In this document: piece after piece, positions 31,986-43,881 of the stretch
Layout: each line of letters opens with the position of its first letter
How positions within the stretch are numbered: the first letter of the stretch is position 1
Source: Podospora comata
Lineage: Eukaryota; Ascomycota; Sordariomycetes; Sordariales; Podosporaceae
Direction: 5' to 3'
DNA: 64,000 nt
Assembly: GCA_017354895.1 (NCBI GenBank)
Contig: CP071493.1
Coordinates: 5,766,001 to 5,830,000 of the forward strand
The notes under the pieces: model-generated
What the model was told of the DNA's origin: nothing
The model's input: only the letters and a program-made list of their open reading frames with translations
Databases searched by the model: none
Made by a program: the position numbers and the translations under genes

Positions 31986-33712
31986 ATGGACCGCGAGAGC
32001 GGTTCTACGGGGACGCCCCCTGTTATCACGAAGAAGAAGGGGAAGAAAACGGCAACGAAGAATAAGGGTGTTGACGCGAATGTAGGGGCTTCTAACTTGA
32101 AGGAGACGATTACGGCGGACGAGCCTGCTGCTGCGAGTTCGAGTGTTGTGAAGGAGGTGGTGGTGGTGCCGAGCACGCCAAAGAAGAGCAAGGGGAAGAA
32201 GGGGAAGAAGGGTAGTGCTGTAAGTTGACTGCTTTGCCATGGGATAGGTTGTTGGGTTGCTGACACTGGAGGTAGAGCTTGGACAGTCACATCGAGTCAT
32301 CTTCTTCCAAGACACCACAGCAAGAACAACAACCCAAGAAAGCGGCCGTGATAGGCACGAGTATGGCATTGGCCGAGTCGACGGGGGATTTCTTCGAAAA
32401 GGCAGCGGATGAGCTTCCTGTCAAGACAATGGCAACGTCAAGTTCAAAGGGTGTGCAAGTCAATGGTGTGAATGGCGTCCGTGGCGGCCTGGATGACGAA
32501 AAGGAAAGACCAAGCGAAAAAGAAAATAGGCTTGTCAACGGTGAACGGAGTGGGACAGCTACTCTCACCCAACGGAAGCAACAGAAGAGTTCCGCTCTCA
32601 AAGCCAAAGACAACGACTACCCACCGCTTTACGATGACGACGAACGGGAGGATCGCCGACTGGACCGAATTCAGGCCTATCGAGCTGCCGGGATCCGGTT
32701 CGCGCCGTGGAATATTCCTTATCGACGCCGGATGCAGACCGTAGCGGTTATCATCCACTGCCTTAGCATCGCGTCGACGGTGTCGTTTTTCTTTTTCCTG
32801 TGCGCCATCCCGATCTTTTGGCCGCTGATTATCCCTTACCTGCTGCACATGTCGCTGTCCAAAAACGCCACCGACGGGAGGTTGCGGATGCGTTCTGAGC
32901 GCTGGCGAAGGCTGCCGGTTTGGAAGCTGTTTGGGGAATACTTCCCTGCCAAGTTGCACAAGACACACGACTTGCCCCCGACGAGGAAGTACATTTTTGG
33001 GTATCACCCCCATGGCATCATCTCCCACGGAGCGTTTGCTGCTTTTGCCACCGAGGCACTGGGGTTTTCGGAGAAGTTTCCGGGCATCACCAATTCACTG
33101 TTGACGCTGGATTCCAACTTTAGGATCCCGCTCTACAGGGATTATATCCTCGCTTTTGGGCTCCAGTCTGTCTCCAAAGAGTCGATAACCAACATCCTGA
33201 CCAAGGGCGGGCCGAACAACGAGGGGATGGGCAGGGCGGTGACGATTGTGGTTGGGGGAGCTAGGGAGTCGCTCGAGGCGCAGCCGGGGGTAATGAATCT
33301 AGTGCTGGCGGACAGGAAGGGGTTTGTCAAGATGGCCATTAGGACGGGAGCCGATCTGGTGCCGGTGCTGGCGTTTGGGGAGAATGATCTGTATGATCAG
33401 CTTAGTCCGAAGACGCACCCTTGGTTGCACAAAGCTCAGATGTGGGTGCTGAGGACGTTGAAGTTTACGTTGCCGTTTCTGCACGGGAGGGGGATTTTCA
33501 ACTATGATGTTGGACTGATGCCGTACAGGAGGAGACTGAATATTGTGGTGGGGAGGCCGATCATGGTGGCGCAGAAGAGGGAGGGGGAGATTGAGAATGA
33601 GGAGGTGAACAGGCTGCATAGCGAGTATGTGGGGGAATTGGAGAAGATGTGGGAGAGGTATAAGGATGTGTTTGCGGCCGGCAGAAGGGGGGAGATGAAT
33701 ATTTTGAAGTAG
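31986..33712 (+). CDS. DGA1: Diacylglycerol O-acyltransferase, DGAT2 family (Dga1-like), 556 aa
   Basis: Final enzyme of triacylglycerol synthesis (acyl-CoA + diacylglycerol), at the ER and lipid droplet. Exons 31986..32219 and 32276..33712; the donor gtaagt and acceptor gaggtag join SAS-LDSHIESS in frame. A long hydrophobic segment at about residues 232-270 (IASTVSFFFFLCAIPIFWPLI) forms the membrane hairpin. The catalytic motif is in YIFGYHPHGIISHG, with HPHG near residues 322-325. Downstream are the family blocks RIPLYRDYILAFG, VVGGARESLEA, and LNIVVGRPI near the end. The N-terminal about 225 residues are far longer than in yeast Dga1 (418 aa in all), disordered, with Lys-rich patches (KKKGKKTATKNK, KKSKGKKGKKG). 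The coding strand turns strongly G-rich in its 3' half. Confidence 0.94.
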
Positions 33713-34233
33713 TTTTTCCTTTTGAGGATTTTGCGAGGTTTATAGACATTTGTTTTTTTTGGTTTGGTGATTGGGGTGTGGGAGCTAGTGTGCGAGGAAC
33801 GCGTTTCGAGTTGAGCTCACGTGGTTGTTTTCTTGGTTGTGTAACGTGACGAGGATGGCGGAGAGAGGGTGAGGCACGGCAGCTCGGTTTTCTAAAATGT
33901 ATTAATCCTGATAACAATTCATGTATTTTCTTTGGGCAACTGATGATTTTCATGTTCAGCACCGGGTGTTTGCAGCAGCGTGACCACACCGCCTATCACA
34001 GCCAGAAGCAATGAAGGCTCCGTGCTCTCCGCTTTCCAACCTGAGAGCAAGGCTCGGGGCAGGTGACCAAACGATGAATTTCACGACTCTGTATCACCCG
34101 TCTGAAGAAAGGCAAACGGCTTGCTCTCGGGCAGGTAAGCATGTTCAACCCTCCCAAACAGCAGGAAAATCCCGTAGATAACAAGCCGTGACAGAGTTGC
34201 TCCCTCACGGCCACCGAGGATCTGTTGTTCGCG
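33713..34233. other. Intergenic region after DGAT2
   Basis: 520 bp with the DGAT2 3' flank and the leader of the small membrane protein gene. No feature stands out. Confidence 0.35.
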
Positions 34234-34809
34234 ATGGCTCCTTCCCCATCCGTCGAGCCAGCACCCCCACCACCACCACCATCACCAGGCATAAAGTCTT
34301 CCATCGTACCTCCAGAGAAAGAATCGACACCTACAGAAACCACACCTCAACCTATAGCCAACCGACCGGAATCACGCACAACGACCAACAACAAAAAACA
34401 GGAACCATGTGAACCGCCCTCTAGCTGCTCCTCCTCCCCCCGGCCGTACCACCACCACCCACCACCGCAGCCAAGTTTACTTGTCACCGCGCACAAGACC
34501 CACGACTACCGCCACGAGTTGTTGCCGTTCAGAAGAGAATGGTTCATGACCCATCCCATCAAGCTGGCGATCATCACGGCTCTGGTCATTGCCCTGCAAG
34601 TGGCAGTATGGGGGTTTCTGTGGGGCATTTTTGGTGTAGGACCAAGTGAGGTGAGTGGGTTTAATGACGTCTCTTTTACTGCAGTTAGGATGAAACACAT
34701 GTGGTTTTGTTACTCGCGTTGCCTAGGCAGTGTATGCTGTGCATGTATGTATGTGTGTGCATATGCTCGGGGTAGTCAGCAGGAGTGGTTGATTGGTGGG
34801 TGGGGGTGA
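34234..34809 (+). CDS. Small proline-rich single-pass membrane protein, hypothetical
   Basis: I do not recognise the family. Translation from the ATG at 34234 gives a Pro/Ser/Thr-rich, probably disordered, cytosolic N-terminus of about 85 residues, then HELLPFRREWFMTHPIKL and one clear transmembrane helix (AIITALVIALQVAVWGFLWGIF). The composition change into a well-formed helix with flanking charges speaks for a real gene. The 3' end is uncertain: a good donor gtgagt sits right after GVGPSE at 34651, and the following sequence up to the unspliced stop at 34807-34809 is Cys-rich and unlike protein, so the true last exon is probably short and downstream. An acceptor at about 34728 (gcctag) gives a 78-nt intron. 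The gene precedes a secreted esterase on the same strand. Confidence 0.5.
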   Translation: MAPSPSVEPAPPPPPPSPGIKSSIVPPEKESTPTETTPQPIANRPESRTTTNNKKQEPCEPPSSCSSSPRPYHHHPPPQPSLLVTAHKTHDYRHELLPFRREWFMTHPIKLAIITALVIALQVAVWGFLWGIFGVGPSEVSGFNDVSFTAVRMKHMWFCYSRCLGSVCCACMYVCAYARGSQQEWLIGGWG

Positions 34810-35020
34810 GTGTTGACAGAAGAAAAAGAGGGTGGGTGAAAAAAAAAAAATCGGAGCAGCTTGGTCAGAGAGTTGCTGTTATTTTTTACTTATATCCGGA
34901 TCTGTTGAGGTACATGGTCGTGGTGTTGGTGGTGGTGGTGGTATAAACAACTGTTTTATGCCCATCCCTCGTCATTTTCAGCATCTGTGGTTATACCAGT
35001 CTGCGGTATACTCAGTCATT

Positions 35021-36809
35021 ATGATTTTCGCGACGTTACTGATAATTTCCTCTTTGTTATCCCAGACCACCTCAGCGTCGTCACCACCCCCCATAGCAAA
35101 CCTCACCTACGCCGCCTTCTCCGGCCTCACCCTCCCAAACTCCGTCAACCAGTTCCTCGGCCTGCCCTACGCCCAGCCCCCAATTGGACCCTTCCGCTGG
35201 CGGTCCCCCTCCCCTCCTCTTCCTTCCTCGTCAGGATCAGGTCCAATACCAGCCACCGAGTTCAAACCCATCTGTCTGGGGGCGGGGGTGGCATACCCGA
35301 CTCCGGGGCAGTCGGAAGACTGTCTTTATGCCAATATTTGGGCTCCGGCGAATGCAACGAGTGAGAGCAGGTTGCCGGTGTGGGTTTTTGTTCAGGGAGG
35401 GGGGTATAATGCTTTGTCGAATTACAACTGGAATGGGAGTGAGGTTGTCGAGAGGAGCGGGTACGGGGTTGTGGTGGTGAATTTTAATTACAGGGTTGGG
35501 ATATGGGGTTTTTTGGCTGGGGGGGGAGGGGATGGAGAGATGGAGTTGAATGTTGGGTTGAGGGATCAGAGGGGGTTGTTGGGTTGGGTGCAGAGGGAGA
35601 TAATGCAGGTGAGTTTGTGAGATATCTCTGAAAAGGGGGGAAGGCTGATGTGAAAGATAGTTTGGAGGTGATCCTGAGCATGTTGTTATGCACGGTGCGT
35701 CTGCGGGGGCTGGATCGGTGGCTATGCATCTTATTGCCAATGGGGGAAGAGATGACGGGTTGTTTCACGGGGCGATACTCGAGTCGATATTCTTTCCCGC
35801 TCAGCCGTTTGTTGGGGAACTGGGGTGGCAGTTTGAGAGGGTGTTGAATCAGACTGGTTGTAAAGGGAGGAACTCGACGGAGGGGGAGATGGATTGTTTG
35901 AGAAACACGGACGTGAAGGTGTTGCAGGAGGTGGCGAATCATGCTCAGCCTTTTCCTGGGAAGGCTGATCCGCCGTTGCCCGTTTTCTACTGGACGCCTT
36001 GTGTAGATGGGGAGTTGATTCAAGATTTTCCATACAAGTTGTTTAAGCAAGGGAAGAATGTGAAGGTGCCGATTATGATGGGGACGGCATCGAATGGTAT
36101 GTTTTTACCCCCCCTGACTCTCCGGTCTACTATCTACTAACATGTTAATGCCTGTGATGTAGAAGGGACAGTCTTCACCCCCAACATCACCACCCCCCAG
36201 CAGTTCACCACCTTCTTCTCCAACAACTACCCTCTCCTCACTGCCACAGATACCACCTCCGTTTTGTCGCGCTACACCCCTCCCAATTTCAACACAACCC
36301 CCTATTTCAATCCCCCTAACCGACCACCCTTCTACGGAGTCTTGGCAACCGCCTATGGAGAAAGCACATTCATCTGCCCCCAGACAAACGTCCTGAATTA
36401 CCTCTCTGTTGACAACACTTCCTCCCTATGGGCATACCGGTACAACGTCCACGACGACGAAAACACCCGCGACGGGCTGGGGGTTCCCCACCTGTGGGAT
36501 GCGGGGGCGATTTGGGGACCGGGAAGTCTTAATTCTTGGGATCGGACGGGGAGTTACAGGACGTATAACAGGGAACTGATCGAAAGGGTGAGGGGGTATT
36601 ATTTTGGGTTTGTCAAGTATTTTGATCCGAATAGGGGGAGGTTGGGAACCGAGCCGGAGTGGGAGGGGTGGGTTGGGGGGAATGAGACCACAGGGAGGAG
36701 ATTGCTGTTTGAGACGGAGGGGACGAGGATGGAGGTTTTGGAACAGGGAGAGAGGGAGAGGTGTGGGTTTTGGTTGGGTTTGGGGGACGGGAGGATGGAG
36801 CAGAGGTGA
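35021..36809 (+). CDS. Secreted type-B carboxylesterase/lipase, 556 aa
   Basis: Predicted extracellular ester hydrolase of the alpha/beta-hydrolase fold. Exons 35021..35608, 35661..36096, 36163..36809, with junctions REIMQ-FGGDPEHV and TASN-EGTVF. The signal peptide covers residues 1-20. Landmarks in order: FLGLPYAQPPIGPFRW, the disulfide motif SEDCLYANIWAP, the oxyanion loop VFVQGGGY, the nucleophile elbow GASAGA with Ser near 210, the likely acid Glu near 342 (NEGTVF), and the likely His near 450 (GVPHLWDAG). The elbow has Ala where most relatives have Glu (GESAG), which is uncommon though seen in other hydrolases. N-glycosylation sequons are numerous. Type-B members range from cholinesterase-like enzymes to mycotoxin esterases, so the substrate cannot be given. 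Confidence 0.88.
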
Positions 36810-37338
36810 TTTGAGGAAGGCGGTTTGTTGAATAGCAGCATAGCGATAGGTTTGTATTGATACGGAGCAAGGTTACTGACTTTTGAAGTGGTGTCTGTAG
36901 AGTGTTCTTGAACATGTTGTTCGTCGTTGTTCCTAAATAGGGGGTAGAACTCACGTTGTGTCCCTATAACCGCTCAAAACTATGACCTTAAATATGAGAA
37001 ATATGCCGTGCAATTGTAAACTTGATGAGCAACACAAAAATGCCATGATAAATCCCAATCGATATAAACAGTCAAACGCCCGTTGAAACACCATCCCAGC
37101 TGCTGGCAATAAAACACCCCGCAGTGTAACCCATGCGACCCCCCAAAAAAAAACACCAATAAACGCCACAGATGCCTTCCCTCAACCAGGAAACTTTCAA
37201 ACCCGCAATGCATGCGTGCTCTCAGCCAATCATCACGTCATGTGTGCCATATACCCATTCTTACAACAAAACCCCAATAAACCCCATAAACTTCCCATAT
37301 CTTGTTCCATCAATCTTGCAATCATTCCACTTCACTCC
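36810..37338. other. Convergent intergenic region between the esterase and PQ-loop genes
   Basis: 528 bp of shared 3' flank, relatively AT-rich with an A9 run near 37148. No gene or RNA is visible. Confidence 0.4.
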
Positions 37339-38467
37339 TCAAGCCGTGCCCCCAACGCTTTTACTCTGCTGCTCGGCTTGGTTCCCCTTGGAGTATATCC
37401 GAAACTGCACAAAAATGACCCCGTCCTCGACGATCGTCCCAAAACTCCCGAGTAGCCACGGCAGGGCCCTGAGGAGGTAGTCCCTGTCTTGGCTGTAACT
37501 CATCACGCTGGCTCCATAGGTGAAGTTGCCTGTTAGGGAGAGCAAAAAGAACAGCAGGGCCAAGCCTTCGCACGATTTCTCCTTGTAGTTTTTGATGATT
37601 TGGGGGATGCGCGCACTAAAACACGGGTTTTCTTTTGTTAGTGTCTGGATGTTGGGTCAGGAAAAGGAAGGCGACTCACCAGAGATAACAAACAGCCGAG
37701 ATGTAGCCCAACACCATCCCGATAATCGCCTGTGGTTCAGCAGAGATGGGCTCGGTGTCGACCGGAACGTCTGGGGAGTCCCATGCACCCATCCGGTAGG
37801 AGACGAACCACCCTGCTCCGCCTACCACCCACACGGCTATAAGGGAGAGGGCGTTGTGAAGCCATGGGTTGGAGTCAGGGGTGTCGTCCTCGCCGGTTAT
37901 GATTCTAGTCAACGGGTCGAGGTTAGACGAGCGGCGGCGGCGGTGGGTGGAGTGGCGTCTGTGGGAGCCGGGCAGGAGGGTCTGGGAGTCGGACCTGGGG
38001 CGGCGGTGTTCGGTTACAAGGGGTGTTTCCTCGTTGGCCGGGGTGTCTTCCACTGCGGTGGTGTCAGAGTCGGCAGAGGGGTGGCGGTGGGAGTGCCTGC
38101 GGTGACCAGGGTGGTGGTGGTGGTGCTGTTCGCGTGCGCGCCGGCGGGCGTTGATGGTGTTGTAGTAGGTGCACTGGGTGATGAGGATCAAGTCGGCGAC
38201 ACAAAAGTACATGCCGAGAGCGATCGAGGAGGGGGCGAGGGAAGTCCAGAGCGCGCCAGAGAGGTTGGCAATGTCACCGAGGAGCCAGATGAGGAGGAAT
38301 TTCATGGACAGCGCGTCGGCAGATTTGGACTTGTAGTTTGCGATTAATTGCGGGAGGAGGAGGCATATCCAGGCCGTCAGAGAGACGCTGCCAAAGATTC
38401 CCGACAGGGCCTCACCGGCGGTGGGCGCCTGGAGTATCGATGGGAGGCTCATGATGAGGCTCGCCAT
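37339..38467 (-). CDS. PQ-loop vacuolar basic amino-acid transporter (Ypq/PQLC2-like), 354 aa
   Basis: Predicted seven-helix membrane protein that exports or exchanges cationic amino acids at the vacuole, like yeast Ypq1-3/Rtc2 and animal PQLC2. CDS complement(join(37339..37615,37680..38467)) with a 64-nt intron; the splice restores CYLCARIPQIIKNYKEKSCEGL. The two PQ motifs are present: LLLPQLIANYKSKSADALS in the first repeat and ARIPQIIKNYKEKS in the second, the signature of this family. Between the repeats is a long hydrophilic loop with a His/Arg cluster (EQHHHHHPGHRRHSHRHPS) and acidic Ser/Thr sites, longer than in animals but usual in fungi. The tail ends SKGNQAEQQSKSVGGTA. It converges on the esterase gene. 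Confidence 0.92.
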
Positions 38468-39587
38468 GACGCAGGTTTTGCAATCAAGGGTGTGTTTTCG
38501 ATTAAGAACGATAAGGATTGAAAGGTAAGGAAATAGTTCAGAAACAGGTCATAAGCGTCGTCGAGGCCGAGATGTTGTCGGCAGCAAAGCTTTTACACCT
38601 TGACACAAAGGATCAGGTGAGGAGGTTTGGGGAGCTGTCACGGTCTGTGAAATCTGAGTCAAGTCTCTTAAGACCTCTCTCTGAGCGAGCTTATCGCCAT
38701 GCCCTGGTCCAGTGAGATCTGCAGAGATAAGAGGGCCCCGACCCCGGAAAGGGTTTAAAGCTCTGCGCCCCCGCCATCCCCCACGTTGGTTCTTGCGCCT
38801 CTGGTTGGACCTTTTCGGCCTTGATCTGACTGCACATTTGCATCACCCGTCCAAGTCCCTGCAGGTATCACGCAGCTTGGACGGCGCGGCAGGCATTTTG
38901 ACTTGAGCTGTGTGTGTTGTATTCCTCTCCAGACACCGCACCAATATTTCCAATGCCATGGTCGTCACCATCAAACGGTCATCGAGGTGCACCGGAGCCC
39001 CGCCGTTTCTTGGATGCTTTTGCGGGGGAGTAGCGTGCCAAGGGGTCGATTCTGGTGAATCTGCCCAGTCATCTTCACCTATTACGCATCACTGTCTGCC
39101 GGGAGCAGGGATAGCCATCTTGGCAAGCTGCCGGCACTCCGTTGATGATGTAGAGGATAAGCTTCTCAATCCAATGTTAGTTGATGACAAGTGCAGAAAC
39201 AAATGCCATTGTAGAGGGAAAAAGACTGGTGACCACTACAATGTCGAAGTTGAGACTCGTGCTGTTATGCTCAACAATGTGGCACACGTGAGAGTTCCTC
39301 GACGTTGGACCCCTGTTGGCACCTGTTTGAATTGATTCGCTGGGAGGGTTCCTCTGCCAACATTTGGTGTTGGCGGCTGAGGCGGTCAGCCACCCAGCGG
39401 CTGCGCTGATCGGGTGTCGGGCATATCAGATGGACTTGCCACGGTCACTCATCCACCATCATCCAGGACATCTTGTGACAGTATATCATTTTTTTTCTTT
39501 GTGTAGCACGTATTCTGCATTTTGTGTATCACATTGTTTTGCTGGTATTTGCGTTCATTGCGTTGATAGAGAAGCACCACAGACACG
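38468..39587. promoter_or_regulatory. Divergent region between the PQ-loop and S1/P1 nuclease genes
   Basis: 1.1 kb between outward-facing starts, so both promoters lie here. An open frame at 38910-39335 (141 codons) has mixed composition, no domain and no signal peptide, and I do not call it. Confidence 0.4.
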
Positions 39588-40677
39588 ATGAGGCTATCGT
39601 CGGTTGCAGTGAGCGCTGCAGCGTTGCGGGGGGCCTTGGCGTGGGGAGGTGAGTTTGTTTACTTTTGATGTCTCCATATCATTTTCATCCATGAGATGAG
39701 ATGAGATGGGATGGGAGGATGCTGATCAGATGGACAACAGGCTTTGGTCACATTACCGTCGCCTATATCGCCTCCAACTTCGTCTCTGACTCCACCACCT
39801 CCTATCTTCAGACCCTCCTCCGCAATGACACCGGCGACTACCTCGCCGGCGTTGCTACCTGGGCAGATTCTATCCGGTACACCAAATGGGGCCGCTTCAC
39901 CTCGGGCTTCCACTTCATCGACGCCCATGACAATCCGCCGACCTACTGCGGCGTAGATTACGACCGTGACTGCAAGAAAGAAGCCGGTTGCGTGGTCAGC
40001 GCTTTGCAGAACTACACCTCCCAGCTTCTTGACACTGAGCTTCCACTCTGGCGGCGAGCACAGGCAGCAAAGTTTGTGATTCACTTTGTTGGTGATATTC
40101 ACCAACCGCTACATACCGAGGATGTGGCGAGGGGAGGCAACGGAATTCATGTTACGTTTGAAGGAAAAGAGCTGAATTTGCACCATGTGTGGGATACGAG
40201 CATTGCCGAGAAGTTGGTGGGCGGCATTCGCAGGAAGCCGTATCCGTTTGCGAAGAAATGGGCCGACGAGTTGACGGAGGAGATCAAGAGTGGGAAGTAC
40301 GCGGCGGAGAGCAAGTCCGGCTGGCTAAGGGGGACGAATATCACGGATCCGATTGCTACGGCTCTAGGGTGGGCGGTTGAGGGCAATGCGTTGGTTTGCA
40401 CTACCGGTAAGTTTTTGGTATCCTTCGAAGGTCAAAGACAAAAGCTAACATGTCTCGGTTAGTATTGCCAGAAGGCGCGGAAGCCATCGAGGGCCAGGAG
40501 CTGGGAACGGACTACTACGAAAAGGCCGCTCCTGTCGTCGAGGAGCAGGTTGCAAAGGCTGGCTTCCGGTTGGCTGCTTGGTTGGACTTGATCATCTCGA
40601 GCCTCAAGACTCTTGAGCTGCCAGCCTCGTCGGAGCCAGAGCCAGATCTGGATTCGGATGTGCCAGGAGACCTCTAG
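39588..40677 (+). CDS. Secreted S1/P1-type zinc-dependent nuclease, 313 aa
   Basis: Extracellular single-strand nuclease/3'-nucleotidase with three zinc ions, used to scavenge nucleotides and phosphate. Exons 39588..39648, 39741..40406, 40463..40677. The signal peptide ends ALA before mature WGGFGH, so the N-terminal Trp that is itself a zinc ligand is present, and the first intron falls almost exactly at that point. Other ligands and catalytic residues are visible: the Asp of WADSIR, the His of GFHFIDAHD, HFVGDIHQPLH (His, Asp, His) and the second His plus Asp of NLHHVWD. Cys pairs suit the usual disulfides. The C-terminal tail (PASSEPEPDLDSDVPGDL) is an acidic addition beyond the core of nuclease P1. 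Length and order match the family well. Confidence 0.94.
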
Positions 40678-43600
40678 AAAAGTGTCTCATAGGTGGTACA
40701 ACGAAGGATCCAGGATGACGGGTTAGGTGCGGTGATCGTGGCTTCGGTAGTTGAGATGGCATATTTCTCTTATTCATGAAACGATTTGCGTTCTGTCGTC
40801 GTCGAGAATAGTTCTGCCGAGAGCAGTGATCATCGGTGATATTCATTTTTGCATGATGGAAACCGTGGCCGCTGACCATCTCCGAGAATAGCCACATGCT
40901 GTGGATGTAGGCTGTGTCTGAACGTGCCGGACAACGTCATGACTACCCATCAATGGTTTGTCTTTGGCGCCAAGGGGAGGCAGCAGTGGACTGTCATCGT
41001 AGCGTAGCTAAGCTCCCCGAGGATTCCAGCGATTATCTGTTTCGTTTTGGTGATCTTTCGTCACGGGCCTGCGGCAATTGCGACGGGTAACGTTGAGAAA
41101 CTGGATGGTGCCCTGTTGCCTCGAGGATGAGAGCTGCCGATTCATCCGCTGTGACCTTCACGGAGCGTGCTGGCCAAGTGTCGGTTGCCATCCTCCATGT
41201 TTCTGTTTGTCAACCTCCTCGCTCCTATGTGTATGTGTCCGAGTGTCCGCTGTAGGACCGAGGCGTTGGCTCGGGGTTAGAGTTGCATCGTTTCATAGTG
41301 CACAGGCGGTGATTTCCTCCCAATGTTGCAGGCCCGGGAGATGTGAGGGGTCTTTTGTCTGTCTCATGAGGCTCAGGGGTTTGCTTCAAAAATCTTGGCA
41401 CAGGGAACCCCTGTCTTTGCACAACCCCAGGTTTGTGGACACCTTTCTTATCTTATCGCGATCTTTCCGACGTCAGTCAGCGGCATCAGATCAAGATGAG
41501 CGGAAGGATTGCTCTCTCCAACTTTGTACGACTTGATGATGGGAGCCACGGCCATTTATGTCCAACTTGACCGAGTTGAAGAACGCATGGTCTGCTGTGA
41601 TCCAACCTAGAGATTTGGGCTGGCTCTGAGCATTTTCGGGTCACCTATCTTCGACGATAGGGCCCCATTTGCTTGTCATCCAAAGTTGTTCATATAGGTA
41701 GGCAAGAGAGTTGGGATGGAAGTGGGACGAAACAAGTCGTTGGACAGGGCTTGCAAAAATAGGGTTGTTTCGATCGTGTTGCCACGGGATCTTTTTTGTC
41801 AAGGTTAGATTACAAATTTGGCCTCCCCCTTTCGCCGTGGGTCTCATTCTACAGTCGCATAAGCATCGATACCCCAGAAACTACGACTGACGAGACAGGC
41901 ACCAGGAACGACGGGGTCGGGACGGAAACAGCCTCAACGATTCAACTGTATTGAAATATGCAGGCCCACGGCTCGACACGCAGCTTATTTGCTCCAAGCT
42001 TCAACTTTGGACGAACTACCAAATGACAAGACCATCGAAAAGGGGGTGGCCTGGAAGCAAAGCTGCGCTCATCTGTCAGGATTGCGACTGTGAGATCCTA
42101 TCCAGATATTTCGCTGTGGCGCTGTGTGTCATGAAAGGATTTCCAAGCCAAGGTGCTCATTAATTAGCTGCCTTGAACTGCTGGTCTCCGGTCACGGTCT
42201 TGGGCCGACGGGGTATTTCTTTTATGCTGAAATCTCCGTCGAATGTGACGTTGTCGATGTAATTCGTATTCTTCGGAACAGCTGTGCTGGATTTTGGTTG
42301 ACCAAACGAAGTGGCTGACTTTTAGCGGTGTAATCAGCTATCTCCTATTCCCGACAGCTACAGTGACGAGATGATGGAGAAGCAAAACAGCTTCTGATAC
42401 AGATACATATAAGCAGGGGCCCATGCGCAGAGAAAATAGATGAAGATCGCACCCTCAATCTGTACACATTCTCCGAGCGGCTGTCGGTACACGGCGGCGG
42501 CTCCTCCTGTGCCGGCCGGCGGTTGATGGAAGGCATCTCTGTCGGAGTCGGGAGCCCGAGAAGCGCCTTCAAGGAGAAGTGAAGAATAAGTGGGGGATGA
42601 ACTGACTTACAAGGAGGAGAACTCATGCTCGCTCGCTTGCGCTTCATCCCGAGACACAAGCTGCCCGATCGCCACGAAGCGAGGGCACTGATTGGCCAGA
42701 GGCACAAATTGACATGGATGCCATTGGCTTTCTGGGACAGAAGCCGCATCAACTTTCTCGCAGCGTTTCCCAACCGCACGCACGGCGCTCCAGAGGTAGA
42801 TGCAGTTGGCGCCCAGCAATTTGCTCTGCTACACGAAAGAAGAAAGCCAGCGCTTTGTGTCCCCTCCAAGATCCGTACGGCCGCCATTTTCGTGTCCAAG
42901 ACGGCCGCTGTGGACGGCGAGCAACTGGCCCTCCCGGCACTTGAAAAATCTGGGGAGTCGATGTGCAGGCGCCTCGCTGGCCAACTGTGAAGACCGCCGA
43001 ATACTCGATGAATATTGGACAATGGCATGGCAGATGAGCCAATGACAGCTGCCTTCCTGCAGTCAAGATCCTACAAGAAGCCATATCTGCAAGGTACACT
43101 TTCCTCTTTTGTTATTGAGGGTGTGTGGGTGTGTGCCCCCCCCCCTTCTACCCCACGTCTGAGAGCCGCAGTTGCTGAGTACTGTTGAGGTTTGACATTT
43201 CTCCGCTCTCTTGCAGAGAGCTGTCGGATTCCATCCTTTTGTGCCACCCTCCGTCAGATGGCTCTGACATACCCCCTTGCCATCCCTTTCTCTCTCTCCC
43301 TGCGTGGTGTTTTGGAATCGCGGAGCTGCCACCCCAGCATCCCTACCACCAAGCACCTCCTGCTCCGTCCTCCTGCCGCTCAGCTCGCCATGCCCTCATC
43401 CTGGTCTTCCTGGTCCCGGGATGCTTGGCGGCAACGTCCCATGTCTTCTTTTTCTTCGCTGGAGACTCGCCAGGGCTCGAAACTGCTTGGCTTGCTGGGG
43501 TGTGAGAAACGTCGGCTTGGCGGTATCGTCGGATCGCCGTCGCAGCATCCACCCTCGCCAGCCATTATGCCTCTTATAATGCCCACCCGCGATTCTTTTA

Positions 43601-43881
43601 CCCCTCTGCTCCCTTCTTCTTCGACCATGTCCCCTTCTTGCGGCCTGTGGTGATTTGTGTGTCGTTTTACTTTCTTTCCTTCATTCGTTCCTTTCTCGCC
43701 CCTTGTGGGTTGTACATTCTCCGTCGACACTAGCTGTCGTTTACCATTCCTTAACGACTTTTCAACTTTTCTGACGGTCTGGTACCATCTGCGCTTACGA
43801 TTTCCTTCCTCCTCTCGACGGTCCGCCGATCTACATATCTCTCTCTCGTTGTTAGAAAGTTCTCGACTCTCAAACGCCATC
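40678..43881. other. 3.2-kb intergenic region upstream of the N-rich secreted protein gene
   Basis: No gene that I can support. 42345-43028 is open on several frames of both strands because stops are scarce there, not because of a domain. From about 43190 to 43880 the + strand is strongly pyrimidine-rich (TTCTTTCC, CCTCC), which suggests a long leader for the downstream gene. A C13 run lies near 43137-43147. Confidence 0.4.

Noticed and set aside
41078-41536. 152-codon + frame after the nuclease gene
   Set aside because: Cys/Arg/Ser-rich random-looking translation, no signal peptide or domain, codon use unlike the neighbours.
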